From CAVQJU01 sp963729215 (GTDB lineage: Bacteria > Acidobacteriota > Vicinamibacteria > Vicinamibacterales > CAVVIG01): DNA of 64,000 bases. The stretch is taken from assembly GCA_963729215.1 (NCBI GenBank), contig CAVSND010000019.1, positions 62,001 to 126,000 on the forward strand. Direction: 5' to 3'. This document shows, one piece after another, positions 63,109 to 64,000 of this stretch. Position numbers and translations under genes: made by a program. Under the pieces are notes generated by a model. The model ran no database searches. It was not told the DNA's origin and saw only the letters and a list, made by a program, of their open reading frames with translations. Each line of letters starts with the position of its first letter. The first letter of the stretch is position 1.

Positions 63109-64000
63109 CGTGGGGCTCCGGCCGGCGCAGGGTGTTGTTTTGCGTCGAGCACCTCGCGGAACCGGACGATCGCGTCGACCACCCCCTGCACGAACGGGTT
63201 CTGGAACTGCGCGCCCGCAAGCTGCGCTTCCTGTTCCGGATTCGTCAGGTAGCCCATCTCGATGAGGACGGCCGGCATGTTCGCGGACTCGAGGACGCGC
63301 AGCGGCGCCGAGTCGACCGGGCGCGCGGCCAGGCGAATCTTGTTCTGGAACTCCGCCAGCAGCAGTTTCGCCAGCGCGTCGGATTCCTCGACATGCGCGG
63401 TCTGGGCGAAGTCCCAGGGCACGAACTCGATTTCGCGCGAGCCGCCGCCGATCGCCGGCACGCGCTCCGGCGCGAGCGCGCGCGCCGCCAGCGCGGCGCC
63501 GGGCTCGAACGCGGCCGAGTAAATGGCTCCGCCGGCGAGCGCCGGACGGAACGACGCGTTCGCGTGCAGGCTGATGAACACGTCGGACTTGCTGTTGTTG
63601 GCCATCGCCGTCCGTTCGTCGATGGGCACGCGGCGGTCGTCGTCTCGCGTCAGCAGCACGCGGATGCCGAGCCGCGATTCAATCGCCGCCTTGATGCGCC
63701 GGGCGACCGTCAGCGTCAGGTCTTTTTCCTTCGTGCCTGCCGGGCCCTTCACGCCTTCGTCTTCGCCCCCGTGACCCGGATCGATCACGATGGTCCGGAT
63801 CGAGGCGGGCGGCTGGGTGAGGCTGCTCAGATCGGGGGGCGGCACCGATGCGGCGGGCGCGGGCGTTGCCGCCGGCGCCGCCGGCGCGGCTTCGGCCGGT
63901 GCGGCCGCGGCGGTGATGTCGACGACCAGCCGCGTCGACGTGTCGAGTTGCTGAGTTGAGGCCTTGAACGAGCCGAAGCGCGGACCGAGATCCACCGCAA
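63105..64000 (-). CDS. N-acetylmuramoyl-L-alanine amidase (Amidase_3), partial
   Basis: The gene enters from the right edge; about 297 residues of its C-terminal part are visible. The zinc amidase domain starts at IRTIVIDPGHGGEDEGVKGPAGTKEKDL (first zinc His; Glu in KEKD), continues VLLTRDDDRRVPIDERTAMANN, SDVFISLHANASFRPALAGG (second zinc His) and closes with VLIEMGYLTNPEQEAQL (catalytic Glu). The preceding SFKASTQQLDTSTRLVVDI looks like the end of an AMIN domain, which targets such enzymes to the septum or peptidoglycan; the signal peptide would lie outside the window. A GTG near the edge (63993-63995) is internal in my reading. It cleaves the amide bond between muramic acid and peptide. 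Confidence 0.9.
   Translation of the reverse strand, partial: AVDLGPRFGSFKASTQQLDTSTRLVVDITAAAAPAEAAPAAPAATPAPAASVPPPDLSSLTQPPASIRTIVIDPGHGGEDEGVKGPAGTKEKDLTLTVARRIKAAIESRLGIRVLLTRDDDRRVPIDERTAMANNSKSDVFISLHANASFRPALAGGAIYSAAFEPGAALAARALAPERVPAIGGGSREIEFVPWDFAQTAHVEESDALAKLLLAEFQNKIRLAARPVDSAPLRVLESANMPAVLIEMGYLTNPEQEAQLAGAQFQNPFVQGVVDAIVRFREVLDAKQHPAPAGAPR

Overview
The window is a high-GC, gene-dense stretch of a bacterial chromosome. The gene content points to an Acidobacteriota member, most likely class Vicinamibacteria. Evidence: several very large TonB-dependent receptors with N-terminal carboxypeptidase-regulatory-like domains, a 'VWFA-related Acidobacterial domain' protein, CRTAC1 (FG-GAP/ASPIC-UnbV) next to TPR lipoproteins, a DUF1501/DUF1800 pair, three paralogues of an exported family with a WEG(D/N)(T/A)LV(V/I)(D/E) signature, DUF6152 and GlcG/HbpS proteins. 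This is inference from families; no 16S gene is present. I see no phage, plasmid, transposase or CRISPR.

Layout. 1-5.5 kb (minus): an Rrf2/IscR-type regulator followed by a TonB receptor, an OprP-like anion porin and a TauE/SafE permease, which looks like a regulated anion or sulfur uptake/export module. 5.5-9.2 kb: an M19 dipeptidase, threonine synthase, and DUF6152 with a WEGD-family protein. 9.2-12.4 kb (plus): a compact three-gene unit in which two paralogues of an exported, unassigned family flank a membrane-anchored alpha/beta hydrolase. 12.5-19.4 kb (minus): DoxX, a hypothetical exported protein, an Oar-like receptor and a VWFA protein. 19.5-30.2 kb (plus): two sister TonB receptors flanking a CRTAC1 protein and a TPR lipoprotein. 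30.4-37 kb (plus): a serine hydrolase, WEGD-family protein, HbpS-like protein, PAS histidine kinase and DctA-type symporter. 37-43.6 kb: the DUF1800/DUF1501 pair, a B12-binding radical SAM protein, a third WEGD protein and an unknown small protein. 43.8-49 kb: tRNA-Pro(UGG), a DUF5666 lipoprotein, a cupin and a two-subunit molybdenum hydroxylase (IorAB type). 49.2-61.1 kb (minus): a seven-gene MoxR/DUF58/VWA operon with a caspase-fold-like protein, DUF4159 and a DUF4175 protein with a long Gln/Gly repeat. 61.1-64 kb: rdgB convergent with an amidase-GerMN-rph operon that runs off the right edge.

Two features cut across the window. First, about 16 genes with intact domains are split by what look like single-base indels, and two more have an in-frame ACG or CTG where a start codon is expected. 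This density, including inside core operons, suggests residual long-read assembly errors, so I annotate each as one reconstructed gene and mark the break. Second, intergenic spaces carry two kinds of repeat: a 53-bp double-hairpin REP-like element (four copies), and short-unit tandem arrays (7-9 bp or longer units), most of them folded back on themselves as inverted arrays. One inverted array occurs in two copies with identical arms, placed exactly on either side of the molybdenum hydroxylase gene pair. These repeats are the most unusual structure in the window.
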